From: Bog-532 sp963720945 | GTDB lineage: Bacteria > Actinomycetota > Actinomycetes > Streptosporangiales > Streptosporangiaceae | Length of the DNA stretch: 64,000 bases | Reading direction: 5' to 3' | Assembly: GCA_963720945.1 (NCBI GenBank) | Contig: CAVRHH010000007.1 | Location: 186,001 to 250,000, forward strand | In this document: piece after piece, positions 1 to 8,509 of the stretch | Numbering within the stretch: the first letter of the stretch is position 1 | How the letters are laid out: the number at the start of each line of letters is the position of its first letter | Translations under genes and position numbers: made by a program | Notes under the pieces: model-generated | Told to the model about the DNA's origin: nothing | What the model saw: the letters and a program-made list of their open reading frames with translations, nothing else | Databases searched by the model: none

Positions 1-234
1 CGCGCGGAGCTGGAAGTCTGGCACTATCCCGAATTCCCGTTTCTCCTTGGTCTTGCAATAGATGACTCAGACCTTTTTATGGCTTACTCTTCCTGGGATT
101 TCGATACAGAAAGGATAGCAGATCGCAAGAATGAATATCGTCACTACAAACGTAACCCCGGTACAGAGCACCATTTCAGGCTATTCCGGAACTGGATAGA
201 TCAACCGCGCCAAAAGCTAGCGATGCGCCTTTAA
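1..234 (+). CDS. C-terminal part of an unrecognised protein (start outside window)
   Basis: Reads open from the first base to a TAA at 232-234, giving the last 77 residues of a protein that begins to the left of the window. It is rich in aromatic and charged residues (for example FDTERIADRKNEY and FRLFRNWI). I do not recognise the family and assign no function. The TAA overlaps the ATG of the next gene (TAATG), so the two are probably co-transcribed and translationally coupled. Base composition is clearly more AT-rich than most of the window, as in the following gene, which points to a shared acquired origin. Confidence 0.6.
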   Translation, partial: RAELEVWHYPEFPFLLGLAIDDSDLFMAYSSWDFDTERIADRKNEYRHYKRNPGTEHHFRLFRNWIDQPRQKLAMRL

Positions 235-1175
235 TGAAAAGTGCAAAGGCAATTTCAGACCGTAATTTGCCCTCCATAGTTGTGGCCATCGACATTGGCA
301 AGAGCAAATGGCATGTGGGGGGTTTTAGTCTCGCAGGCGCTCTTCTTGAGGACGAACTTATATCGATGTCTACGCCTAATCAGACGTTTGCTGAAACTGT
401 TCACTACATCAGTAACCAATTGTCAGCCTACAGAGTGATTGGATTTGGACTGTCGATATTCGGCCCACTTCAAATAAATAGTAGTCACAGTAACTATGGC
501 TCTATCGTGGGATCTTCCGAAGCTAGATGGTCTGGCATCAATCTTCCGAGGAGCTTGCATGACCGATACGGAATGCCCGTTTACTTTGATTATGATGTAA
601 ACGCCGGGACTCTGGCTGAATTCTGGTCTCAACAACTGCCTAGTAACAGCAAATTCGTCTATCTGTCAGTCGGAACAGGGGTGGGTGCGGTTTATTGTAA
701 TGGAGATACAAGCTTTATAGGAACAGAGACTCCCCAGTATGGCCATACGTACGTGCCCAAGGAAGCTGATGACAAATTTTTGGGGAACTGTGTATTTCAT
801 GGTCCATGTCTTCAAGGGCTTGCGTCGGGGAAAGCCGTAAACGAGCGATGGAATATGTCGCCACTTGATTTGCCCTCAGATCATCCAGCATGGGATCTGG
901 AGGCAAGATACATAGCGCGCGCATGCACTAATTTGACTTACAGTTACGCACCCGACTTCATACTGATAGGTTCAGGAATTTCCTCAGTTCCAGGAATAAT
1001 CGAAAAATCTAATCAGTACTTCCGAAAATATGTTAACCGTTTTCCGCAGACCCAGGCGAACTCGATATATGCCGGTAGTTTCATAAGGAAGTCGAGCTAC
1101 GCTCCGCTATCATCGTTCTTCGGTGCGGGCCTTTTGGCGCGTAAAAAGCTCGGACTTCGATACGGGCAGCGCTAG
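234..1175 (+). CDS. ROK-family sugar kinase (fructokinase/glucokinase-like)
   Basis: 313 residues, the usual length for a single-domain ROK kinase, a family that phosphorylates hexoses with ATP in the cytoplasm. Seen directly: an N-terminal phosphate-binding segment AIDIGKSKWH (residues 18-27), the catalytic-base region FDYDVNAG with D121, the second phosphate loop LSVGTGVGA (144-152), and the structural zinc site H171...C186-x2-H189-x2-C192 followed by LQGLASG. The N-terminal loop departs from the usual DIGGTK, having Lys where the second Gly is expected, so activity is not certain. It overlaps the upstream gene by one base and shares its AT-rich composition. Substrate cannot be told from sequence. 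A regulatory ROK role is unlikely because there is no N-terminal helix-turn-helix. Confidence 0.8.
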   Translation: MKSAKAISDRNLPSIVVAIDIGKSKWHVGGFSLAGALLEDELISMSTPNQTFAETVHYISNQLSAYRVIGFGLSIFGPLQINSSHSNYGSIVGSSEARWSGINLPRSLHDRYGMPVYFDYDVNAGTLAEFWSQQLPSNSKFVYLSVGTGVGAVYCNGDTSFIGTETPQYGHTYVPKEADDKFLGNCVFHGPCLQGLASGKAVNERWNMSPLDLPSDHPAWDLEARYIARACTNLTYSYAPDFILIGSGISSVPGIIEKSNQYFRKYVNRFPQTQANSIYAGSFIRKSSYAPLSSFFGAGLLARKKLGLRYGQR

Positions 1176-1224
1176 CTCTAAGTTGAGGCGTGATGCCCAA
1201 TCCGGCCCGGGCCGTGGCCGGACG

Positions 1225-2160
1225 TCATGATCCGGGCGCGGCCGGCTGCGCATCGGTGAGCGCGTGCCCGAGCCGACGGAACAGCCGCTGCTGATCGGCT
1301 GTGAGGTCTTCATAGGACAGGTTGAACGCGGCGGCCACCGACAGGTTCTCGGCGGCCATCAGCTCCAGCCGGTTCACCGCCGCGGCCAGCTCGGCGGCCC
1401 GCCCGGCCGCGGTCCAGGCCGGGTGGTGGTGCAGCTGCCGGGCCACCATCCCGATCGCCAGCGGCAGATACCCGCACAGCCGGGTGATCTCGGCCACCGC
1501 CGGGTCATCCGGGCTGAAGCCGGCCCGGCCGGCCAGCCGGGCCAGCAGCCCGGCGGCCTCGCCGGCCGGCAGGGTGTCCAGGCTGATCGCGGTGGCGTCC
1601 TCCAGCGCGGTCAGGTGCCGGCGGCTGGTGACCAGCACCAGGCTGCCGCCGGTGCCGGGCAGCAGCGGCCGGACCTGCTCGCTGCCGGCTGCGTCGTCCA
1701 GGATCAGCAGCAGCTGCTTCTCGGCCAGCCGGTCCCGCCACAGCGCCATCCGCGCCTCCAGCCCCGCGGGGATCTGAGCGGCCGAGACTCCGGCGGTCAG
1801 CAGCAGGCTGGCCAGCGCGTCGGCCGGGTCGACCGGCTGCTGCCCGGGGGTGTGCCCGTGCAGCGGCAGGAAGATCTGCCCGGCCGGGAACCGGCCGGCC
1901 AGCCGGTGCGCGGCGTGCACGGCGAACGCGGTCTTGCCCACCCCGGCCATCCCGCCGATCGCGTGGATGCCCACCACCCCGCCCGCACCCGCCGCCGCCT
2001 CCACCAGATCGGCCAGCTCCTGCTGCCGCCCGGTGAACGAGGCCAGATCCCGCGGCAGCGTCCGGGTCGCCGCCGCGGCCCCGCCCGGGACCTGCTCGCG
2101 GCGGATATCGCTGCCGATCGGCCGCCGCGTGTCGGCCAGGTCTTCGTCCGGCGTGAGTGC
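1225..2160 (-). pseudogene. NB-ARC (STAND) ATPase regulator remnant, AfsR/SARP-like
   Basis: The readable frame begins just after an in-frame stop at 2161-2163. It starts with the linker typical of AfsR-like regulators (LPRDLASFTGRQQELADLV near 2040) and runs into an NB-ARC domain: P-loop GGMAGVGKTAF, Walker B LLLILDDA, LVLVTSRR, and the GLPL-like LCGYLPLAI. It stops shortly after FNLSYEDLTADQQRLFRRLG, where full-length relatives continue into TPR repeats. Both the DNA-binding N-terminus and the TPR C-terminus are missing, so this is almost certainly a dead fragment. A GTG at 2004 could start a 259-residue remnant, but no Shine-Dalgarno supports it. Confidence 0.75.
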
Positions 2161-2418
2161 CTACGGTGCCCTTCCCGGCCAGCCTGTGCACGATGCGGCG
2201 GCTTGCCCGGGATTTACGGGCGGGGGAACTGGTAGCTGTGGCAATACCATAGCGCCGAGGTGCACCAGAGGACGCCGAGGACGATCGCGAGCGTCCCGCC
2301 GGCCAGGGGCAGGGCCCATCCGGGCGGTCGGCGGCTGCGCGGACCTCGGCAGCGAAGGCGCCGTAGAAGAAGCAGTCGTACGGTATGGTGCGATTACAAG
2401 CCGGAGCGGATTCAATGA

Positions 2419-3924
2419 GTGACGCGTGAGTGCGCGAAGACTGGGGGAGAAATTACAAAAGCCATTACGAGGAGCCGGAGGCCCAAAGTCCTTTGGTCTC
2501 TGGGGTTGCTGATAGCATTGGGCGTTATTCTTGTCCCGTTGTATATTTTTGCGCAAAAAGATTCCGCTGGAAATACTGCCTCTAATCATGGAAATGGCGC
2601 CTCTGATGATTTTAACCGGGGGGATGGCAGCCTGGGCCCGGGCTGGACCGATATGTCTGACCACGGTATGGCGATCTCTTCCCATGCTGTGACCGGAACC
2701 AGTGCTTCCGGGGTCTCTGGTGACATGCGGGCCTCTAATGCATTCGCCAGCGATCAGTATTCCCAGGTTGAAGTCACCTCGATGCACCTCACCGGGGGCC
2801 AGTGGGTCGGGCCGGCGGTGCGGGTCCAGGACGGCGGGCAGAATGCTTATCTGGGCATCTACTTGTGGAACGGCGGCAGCCCGGAATTGAAGCTGTACCT
2901 GAGGCGTGCGGGTAACTGGACTCCGATCGGCAGCGTTTACGACAGCGGGCCGCCTGCTTCGGCGACCAAGCTGGAGCTCATGGCGGTTGGCAACACGATC
3001 TCTTTGCTGGAAAATGGCGTCCAGCGTATATCAGTCGCTGATAGCACTCTCTCTCGAGGGGTGCCAGGCATCATGGCCTACGGCACCGCGAAAGCCGACA
3101 ACTGGTCCGGAGGAGACGCCGACGGTTTCCAGGTTAGTTACCTGAGCACCAGCGCTCAGGGCATTAGATCTTATAACATGATTTCAGACAATAATGGATA
3201 CGGTTCTCAGATATTGCGAGTATTGCCTCCGGCGAAGCCCGCTCCAGGGGTGGCTCACAATTTCCTTGTCGTGCTCCGGGTTGGCGCTGGGCTGGGTTCC
3301 GCATACGGGGATGGTCTCGAAACCATGCAAGCGCTCGACGCGCAAGACCGGTATAACCTAACAATAATCGAGCCGACATTCACGTTTAATCCCTGGTATG
3401 CAGATAATCCAGGCTACAAGTATTTCCGGTATGAGACCTTCATGGCCCAAGATCTCGTGCCCTGGATAAAACATAACCTGGCGACCACGGGCAAGGAGCA
3501 GATCTGGCTGATTGGGTTCTCAAAGTCCGGCCTAGGGGCACAAGATCTTCTCCTGAAGCATCCCGGTCTCTTCACCTTGGCGGCTTCCTGGGATTTCCCG
3601 GCCGACATGTCGTCCTACAACCAGATTGGCGGTGCCTCTGCGAACTATGGCACCGACGCGAACTTCCAGGCCAATTACCGCCTGACGGCTGGATTTTTGA
3701 ATGCCCACAAAGCGCCGTTCCTGAAAAATAACCGTATCTGGATAGGCGGGTACCAGGTGTTCAGAAAAGACATTTCAGATTATAATGCTCTTTTGACTTC
3801 AAATGGTATAGCACACACAACGGAGACGCCACGGCCCATGGCTCATCGCTGGAACAGCGGCTGGGTCCCCATAGCTTTGGCTGCGTTGTACCAGGACAGC
3901 ATTAAGCTGCGTCCTGCGTCGTAG
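2419..3924 (+). CDS. Membrane-anchored or secreted esterase: lectin-like domain plus alpha/beta hydrolase
   Basis: 501 residues. A basic N-terminus is followed by one hydrophobic segment (about 24-45), suggesting a signal anchor with the rest outside the cell. Residues about 62-245 look like a concanavalin/LamG-type beta-sandwich (ASDDFNRGDG, then alternating beta-strand patterns ending DGFQVSYL), a fold that often binds carbohydrate. Residues about 280-490 are an esterase-D-like alpha/beta hydrolase with nucleophile motif GFSKSG (S368) and a candidate catalytic His at 476. Start is GTG 2419; no strong ribosome site is visible. Base composition is lower in GC than the flanks, so transfer is possible. 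Probable role: surface hydrolysis of an acylated polymer; the substrate is not inferable. Confidence 0.6.
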   Translation: MTRECAKTGGEITKAITRSRRPKVLWSLGLLIALGVILVPLYIFAQKDSAGNTASNHGNGASDDFNRGDGSLGPGWTDMSDHGMAISSHAVTGTSASGVSGDMRASNAFASDQYSQVEVTSMHLTGGQWVGPAVRVQDGGQNAYLGIYLWNGGSPELKLYLRRAGNWTPIGSVYDSGPPASATKLELMAVGNTISLLENGVQRISVADSTLSRGVPGIMAYGTAKADNWSGGDADGFQVSYLSTSAQGIRSYNMISDNNGYGSQILRVLPPAKPAPGVAHNFLVVLRVGAGLGSAYGDGLETMQALDAQDRYNLTIIEPTFTFNPWYADNPGYKYFRYETFMAQDLVPWIKHNLATTGKEQIWLIGFSKSGLGAQDLLLKHPGLFTLAASWDFPADMSSYNQIGGASANYGTDANFQANYRLTAGFLNAHKAPFLKNNRIWIGGYQVFRKDISDYNALLTSNGIAHTTETPRPMAHRWNSGWVPIALAALYQDSIKLRPAS

Positions 3925-3946
3925 ATTTGATCGTCCTTTCACTGTC

Positions 3947-4171
3947 ATGTCAGGCTTGCCGAACTGCAAGCCGGTTGGTATGAGATCCATGCATCCCAAC
4001 CTTCGAAAGGGCTATGTAACCTGGAACGACGAGATGCGTTTCGCCAACCTTCGTGACCCGGCCGCATTCACGCGGGAAGCCAGCCGGTGCGTCATCGTGC
4101 TGTTCACCGGCGGCACGGTGCTCACCGCGATCACCTCTTTTAACGCCGATAATGTGCATTATGTAAAGTAA
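3947..4171 (+). other. Weak small ORF in a gap; probably not a gene
   Basis: The gap between the esterase (ends 3924) and the XRE gene (ends 4224) holds one 74-codon reading frame with no recognisable domain and no clear ribosome site. A short inverted repeat, GGCTTG then CAAGCC around 3952-3971, may help terminate the esterase transcript. I see nothing else in this interval. Confidence 0.2.
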
Positions 4172-4223
4172 ATCATTGCAGCCGGCGTTCCGGCAGGTAG
4201 CGCAGCAGCGGCGGAGAGGTGCA

Positions 4224-4601
4224 CTAGAAGCGGAGCATGCTGCGGTAGACGGCGATCAGCGCGGCCTTCTGCTCGCCGGCCAGGCGCTCGTCGGCGCTGA
4301 TGGCAGACTCCACCGACGATTCTGGGGGCTCGTCAGCCGCCGCGGCCCCATCCCCGGAGGAAGCCAAGTCGAGCAGGCCCACCTGGGCAAGCAGCGTCTC
4401 GGCGGACACGTTCAGCGCTTCGGAGAGCAGCCTGAGCACGCGCACCGATGGCAGGTGCAGGCCCCGCTCGAGCTGGCTCAGGTAGGGATCGGAGAGAGAC
4501 GTCATCTCAGCAAGCTGACGCAGTGACAGGCGGGCGAGCTTACGCCGATTGCGGATGAAGGCGCCCAGGCATTGCGTCTGCGCGTTCCAGGTACCAGTCA
4601 C
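4224..4601 (-). CDS. XRE-family transcriptional regulator (Rv0474-like, PHA-associated type)
   Basis: 125 residues from a GTG at 4601, chosen because GGAG lies just upstream with proper spacing and family homology begins there; the frame stays open further upstream but that part is not protein-like. The N-terminal HTH is clear (LGAFIRNRRKLARLSLRQLA, then DPYLSQLERG and LPSVRVLRLL, about residues 9-65). It is followed by the short C-terminal helix pair with QKAALIAVYRSML that marks the Rv0474-type family. Relatives often sit beside phasin or heparin-binding-type granule proteins. Here a phasin-like ORF lies immediately upstream and a PhaZ-type depolymerase is transcribed divergently, so control of polyhydroxyalkanoate metabolism is the likely role (inference). 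Confidence 0.8.
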   Translation of the reverse strand: MTGTWNAQTQCLGAFIRNRRKLARLSLRQLAEMTSLSDPYLSQLERGLHLPSVRVLRLLSEALNVSAETLLAQVGLLDLASSGDGAAAADEPPESSVESAISADERLAGEQKAALIAVYRSMLRF

Positions 4602-4914
4602 TGTCGCTCCGTAATTCTGTGCTTTTCGCTCTCTGCTCAGGATGGTAAGCAAGTCTGCGGCGAACCGCGATCGGCTCGCCGCGGGCAGTGGACCTATCGC
4701 AGGTGGCGGGCCCGGCCCGCCGGGAAAGTGAGGCCTGCTTGGTCTCGCCGCCGATCTTCCTGGCGCCGGTGTCGCCCTTGCCGGGGAGCAGCGCCGTGGT
4801 CGCGCGCAGCACGGCCTCGGCGAACTTCCCCTGGCTGGCCAGCAGCCGTTCCGCCAGCTCGGTCCGCCCGGCATCACCGCGGCCCGGCAGCCGCGCGAAA
4901 CCCCGCTTCGTCAT
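4540..4914 (-). CDS. Possible small phasin-like protein
   Basis: ATG at 4914 opens a 124-codon frame. The first 50 residues contain a helix-forming segment (ELAERLLASQGKFAEAVLRA) of the kind seen in granule-binding phasins. The C-terminal half overlaps the start of the XRE gene by about 60 bases and is Arg-rich and low in pattern, so the frame may be a truncated gene reading through non-coding sequence. A phasin would cover the surface of PHA granules, which fits the regulator downstream and the PhaZ-like gene on the other side. Treat the boundaries and the function as tentative. Confidence 0.35.
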   Translation of the reverse strand: MTKRGFARLPGRGDAGRTELAERLLASQGKFAEAVLRATTALLPGKGDTGARKIGGETKQASLSRRAGPATCDRSTARGEPIAVRRRLAYHPEQRAKSTELRSDSDWYLERADAMPGRLHPQSA

Positions 4915-5148
4915 CCCCCACGCATCGGTGACCGCCGCCGCCACCACCGTCGCCCGCCAGCGACGCCAGCGACACAAGCCCGTCCCGCTAACACCAGCCC
5001 CCACCCCTCCCCGCTCACCCGCCGGAATCCAGTCATGCTAACTAGATTTCGTCTATTGCGTACTATCCCGAGCGTCGTTACTATCCCTGTAACCGTGTGA
5101 CTGCCGTCACAGAGGCGGTAGCCGCGGCGTGTCCGAGGAGGAATGGGC

Positions 5149-6240
5149 ATGCCTGTCAGGGATGGCTACGTGCGCGAACAGACCATGCAGGTGGGCGGGA
5201 CGCCGCTGCGCGTCGTGATCCGGCCGGGCGCCGGGACGGGGCCTCCGCTGCTGCTGTGCAACGGCATCGGCATGCGGCTGGAAGCCTTGCAGCCGTTCGT
5301 GGATGCACTCGACCCGGCCATCGAGGTGATCCGTTTCGATGCCCCCGGCGTCGGCGGCTCTCAGCTGCCCAATCTGCCGTACCGTTTCACCACCCTGGCC
5401 CTGCTGCTGCGCGACATGCTGCATAATCTCGGCCACCAGCAGGCCGACGTGCTGGGTATCTCCTGGGGAGGCGGGCTGGCTCAGCAGTTCGCGCTGTGCA
5501 ACCCGCGGCTGTGCCGGCGGCTGGTCCTGGTGGCGACCGCAACCGGGCCGCAGACGATGGTGCCGCCCAACCCGCTGCCGCTGGTGAAGAACCTCGTCCT
5601 GCGCCGCTATGGCGACCTGTGGGGAGGAAGCGCGAAAACCGACCCGGACGCGCTGACCCGCGCCCTGCGCAAGGCACACATCAGCCCGCTCAGCATGGGT
5701 TACCTGTACCAGAACACCGCCGCGCTGGGGTTCACCACGCTGCCGCTGCTGCCGCTCATCCGCCAGCGCACCCTGGTGCTGACCGGTGATGAGGACCCGA
5801 TCATCCCGGTGGCCAACGGCCGCATCCTGGCCGCGGGCATCCCGCACGCGACGCTGCACGTCTACCACGGCGGCCACGTCGAGCTGGTGACCCGCCCGGG
5901 CCTGCTCATGCCCCTGATCACCGGCTTCCTGGCGGCGCCGCCGCACGATGCCCGGCGCGCTGAACAAGTCCAGACCCGGCGCGCTGAACAAGTCCAGACC
6001 GGTCGTCATCCCGAAGACCAGGGCCCGCGCCGGGCCGCCGACGGCACCGCCGCCGCCCAGGCCGCCCAGGCCACCGCCGAGGCAGCCGCCCAGGCCACCG
6101 CCGAGGCAGACGCGCTCGCCGAGGCGCTGCAGGCCGCCCGCGCCGTCCAGCAGGCCGCCGAGACCGCCGCCGCCCAGGCCGCCGCCGCGCTCCGCGACGC
6201 CCGCGAGCAGGCAGCCGCCACCGAGGGGGCTAATGCGTAA
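5149..6240 (+). CDS. phaZ: Alpha/beta hydrolase, intracellular PHA depolymerase (PhaZ) type, with Ala-rich tail
   Basis: 363 residues. ATG 5149 is preferred over ATG 5143 because AGGAGGA (5136-5142) is correctly spaced for it. Residues about 10-265 match the intracellular medium-chain-length PHA depolymerase pattern: LLLCNGIGMRLEALQPFVDA, IRFDAPGVGGS, nucleophile elbow GISWGGG, acid region TGDEDPIIPV, and His in YHGGHVELVTR. Such enzymes hydrolyse stored polyester on granules. After the hydrolase comes a tail not expected in the family: two copies of RRAEQVQT encoded by a 24-bp tandem repeat, then about 80 residues dominated by Ala, Gln and Glu (AAQATAEAAAQATAEADALA) likely to form a coiled coil. 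This resembles phasin and might tether the enzyme to granules (inference). Confidence 0.75.
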   Translation: MPVRDGYVREQTMQVGGTPLRVVIRPGAGTGPPLLLCNGIGMRLEALQPFVDALDPAIEVIRFDAPGVGGSQLPNLPYRFTTLALLLRDMLHNLGHQQADVLGISWGGGLAQQFALCNPRLCRRLVLVATATGPQTMVPPNPLPLVKNLVLRRYGDLWGGSAKTDPDALTRALRKAHISPLSMGYLYQNTAALGFTTLPLLPLIRQRTLVLTGDEDPIIPVANGRILAAGIPHATLHVYHGGHVELVTRPGLLMPLITGFLAAPPHDARRAEQVQTRRAEQVQTGRHPEDQGPRRAADGTAAAQAAQATAEAAAQATAEADALAEALQAARAVQQAAETAAAQAAAALRDAREQAAATEGANA

Positions 6241-6288
6241 TGCGCGGGTGACGGTTCCCCCGGCGACAGCCCGCCCGTGCGCCGCTTA

Positions 6289-6322
6289 GGGGCGTTGGTA
6301 AGAACTCTGCTACCAGGGGCCA
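6289..6322 (+). repeat. Left terminal inverted repeat of the Tn3-type element
   Basis: 34 bp beginning GGGGCG and ending GGGGCCA, matching the reverse complement of 9599-9632 at 33 of 34 positions. It is preceded by the GCTTA target duplication. Confidence 0.85.
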
Positions 6323-6384
6323 TTTTGCGGAGCTTGGCAGTATGGGTGGCTTGGTGGTAATGGTCCCCGCGAAGATGGGCGCTT

Positions 6385-6680
6385 GTGGAACGCCCTCCGC
6401 TTGAGCTTGGTGACCTGGTTGAGCACTGGACGCTGGTCGGCGACGAGGGCGACCTGGCCGCCGCCAAGCACAGTGACACCCAACTCGGCTTCGCGCTGCT
6501 CCTGAAGTTCTACGGCCGGTTCGGCCGGTTCCCGCGCGGCCTGGGCACGGCTGCTGGCACTGGCCAGCGCGGACACCGGCGAGGACGACAGCGAAGCCGA
6601 CCCGGGCCTGCTGGCGCTGATCAAGGCATCAGCAGGCAACGTCAGCCTGGCCTCGATGCTGACGGAGATCTCACGGCTCG
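6385..6680 (+). pseudogene. Tn3 transposase (DUF4158 type) stub
   Basis: Starting at GTG 6385 the frame reads GDLVEHWTLVGDEGDLAAAK and TQLGFALLLKFYGRFGRFPR, the conserved opening of DUF4158-type Tn3 transposases. After about 50 codons the frame shifts. A downstream piece of the same domain is readable to about 6690 (ALIKASAGNVSLASMLTEIS, then RLEA). The remaining roughly 800 codons, including the DDE catalytic core, are missing and the fragment runs into the 3' end of the oxidoreductase pseudogene. It lies directly inside the left inverted repeat, as expected for the transposase end of such an element. Confidence 0.75.
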
Positions 6681-7097
6681 AGGCCGATCGCGCGCTGCGC
6701 CGTGATCCCGGGGATGCCCAGGCTGGCTCCGAGCTCGTCGCTCAGGTGGTCGGGCAGGGAGACGGCCTGGTCGGAAGGGACGAGGGTGTACTGGGCGGCG
6801 GTGCCGAACGGACGGTAGGACTGGGCGCCGTATACCCACCCGCTGCCCGGCGCGGTGCGCGTCGACTCCCTGCCCGACTGCGTTGATGACGCCGGCCGCG
6901 TCGCTGTGCCGGATCACGCGGGGGTAGGGCATGGCCGGATCGAACAGGCCGCTGCGTTTCTTGGTGTCGCCGGGATTGACGCCCGAGACCGAGACGCGAA
7001 CGCGCACCTCGCCCGGGCCCGGCCGGGGGTCGGGTAGCTCGCCGACGTGCAGCACGTCGCCGGCCGGGCCTTTTTCGTCGTACCAAGCGGCAAGCAC
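6671..7097 (-). pseudogene. Quinone oxidoreductase (zinc-type MDR family), frameshifted and truncated
   Basis: GTG 7097 with GGAGG upstream opens a classical MDR N-terminus (AAWYDEKGPAGDVLHVGELP, then GEVRVRVSVSGVNPGDTKKR). Around residue 75 the frame is lost. The continuation is readable in another frame (GWVYGAQSYRPFGTAAQYTL, then DQAVSLPDHLSDELGASLGI) and ends at a TGA at 6671-6673. The Rossmann NADPH-binding half is absent. The product would be non-functional. The truncation point coincides with the transposase stub, so the loss probably happened when the Tn3-type element was rearranged. Confidence 0.8.
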
Positions 7098-7300
7098 GGC
7101 GGACCTCCAAGGGCTGTCAGGTTCAGCTCGCGGGCAGCGCGGGCGAGGCGGAGCACGCCTTGACCCTGGGCCCGCGCGACTTGTTCGGGATGCTGCTCGA
7201 GGCGATCGCGGAGTTCCGCCGCAGCCCCAGGGGCCGCTCCGCGCGTCGACGACACCGACCTGGGCACGGGAACTGCGCGCCACCGACGCCTTCGGCGAGG

Positions 7301-8281
7301 TCAGCGGTCGATGGAGGCCATGTTCGCCTCGTCGTGGCGTTCACCGGCGGCGGGGGTGAGGTTGTTCAGCCGTTCGAGCTGGTCGGCGCTGAGTTCCACG
7401 GCGTCGGCGGCGGTGTTCTCCTCGACACGGGAGACCCGGCGGGTGCCGGGGATCGGGGCGATGTCGTCGCTTTGGGCGAGCAGCCAGGCCAGGGCGATCT
7501 GTGCCGGTGTTGCGCCGACCTGGGCCGCCACGGCGGAGACCTCCTCGACGATGCGCAGGTTGCGCTGGAAGTTCTCCCCGGTGAAGCGGGGGTTGGTTTT
7601 GCGCCAGTCGTCGTCGGGGATGTCGTCGACGGTGCGGATCTGTCCGGTGAGGAAGCCGTGGCCGAGCGGCGAGTAGGGAACGAAGCCGATGCCCAGTTCC
7701 CGCAGCAGCGGCAGCAGCTCGGCCTCGGGGTCCCGGGTCCACAGCGAGTATTCGGTCTGGAGTGCGGCGACCGGGTGCACGGCGTGGGCGCGGCGGATCG
7801 TGCCGGGGCCTGCCTCGGACAGGCCGATGTGCCGAACCTTACCGGCGGCGATCAGCTCCGCCAGGGCGCCGACCGTCTCCTCGATCGGGGTGTTCGGGTC
7901 AACCCGGTGCTGGTAGTACAGGTCGATGTGGTCGGTGCCCAGCCGCGTCAGGGAGCCCTCGACGGCGGCGCGGACGTTGGCAGCGCTGCTGTCGACGATG
8001 CCAGGCCCGCCACCGGAGTGGGAGACGAGACCGAACTTGGTGGCCACCACGACCTGGTCGCGGCGGCCCTTGATCGCCTTCCCGACCAGTTCTTCGCTGT
8101 GGAACGGGCCGTAGATCTCGGCGGTGTCGATATGGGTGACGCCCAAGTCGAGCGCGCGGTGGATGGTGCGGATCGACTCGGCGTCGTCGAGACCTCCACC
8201 ACTGGTGTAGGTCCCGGCCATCGTCATGGCGCCCAGACCGATCCGGGAGACATCCAGCCCACCCAGGGACACGTGCTTCAT
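7301..8281 (-). CDS. Aldo/keto reductase
   Basis: 326 residues from ATG 8281, which has AAGGAG at good spacing; the reading frame continues upstream but family homology begins with KHVSLGGLDVSRIGLGAM. Catalytic features of the AKR family are visible: D and Y of HIDTAEIYG, K in VVATKFG, H in LYYQHRVD, and the NADPH-binding end QSDDIAPIPGTRR. The enzyme should reduce aldehydes or ketones with NADPH in the cytosol. It is divergently transcribed from a MmyB-type regulator 228 bp away, a common arrangement in which the regulator controls the reductase. Both genes are the intact cargo of the Tn3-type element. Substrate unknown. Confidence 0.9.
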   Translation of the reverse strand: MKHVSLGGLDVSRIGLGAMTMAGTYTSGGGLDDAESIRTIHRALDLGVTHIDTAEIYGPFHSEELVGKAIKGRRDQVVVATKFGLVSHSGGGPGIVDSSAANVRAAVEGSLTRLGTDHIDLYYQHRVDPNTPIEETVGALAELIAAGKVRHIGLSEAGPGTIRRAHAVHPVAALQTEYSLWTRDPEAELLPLLRELGIGFVPYSPLGHGFLTGQIRTVDDIPDDDWRKTNPRFTGENFQRNLRIVEEVSAVAAQVGATPAQIALAWLLAQSDDIAPIPGTRRVSRVEENTAADAVELSADQLERLNNLTPAAGERHDEANMASIDR

Positions 8282-8509
8282 CAGATAACTCCTTGCCGCA
8301 GTTTCTCCACGTTGCATCCGCTCGATGCCAGGCGCTGCGCCGGCCTGGGCGAACGGTCCTGGGCCTTCCGGCCGAGGGCCGCCGCGACAAGCTCGGCCAG
8401 CGGCGCCTAAGACCATGCAAACCGGTGCCCGCCCAGTGGAGAAGTCACTGCTGGAAGGTGTACCGGCAGCCCACCCCTCAGCTTCCGATCCTCGCCTAAC
8501 CTGGGAAAA

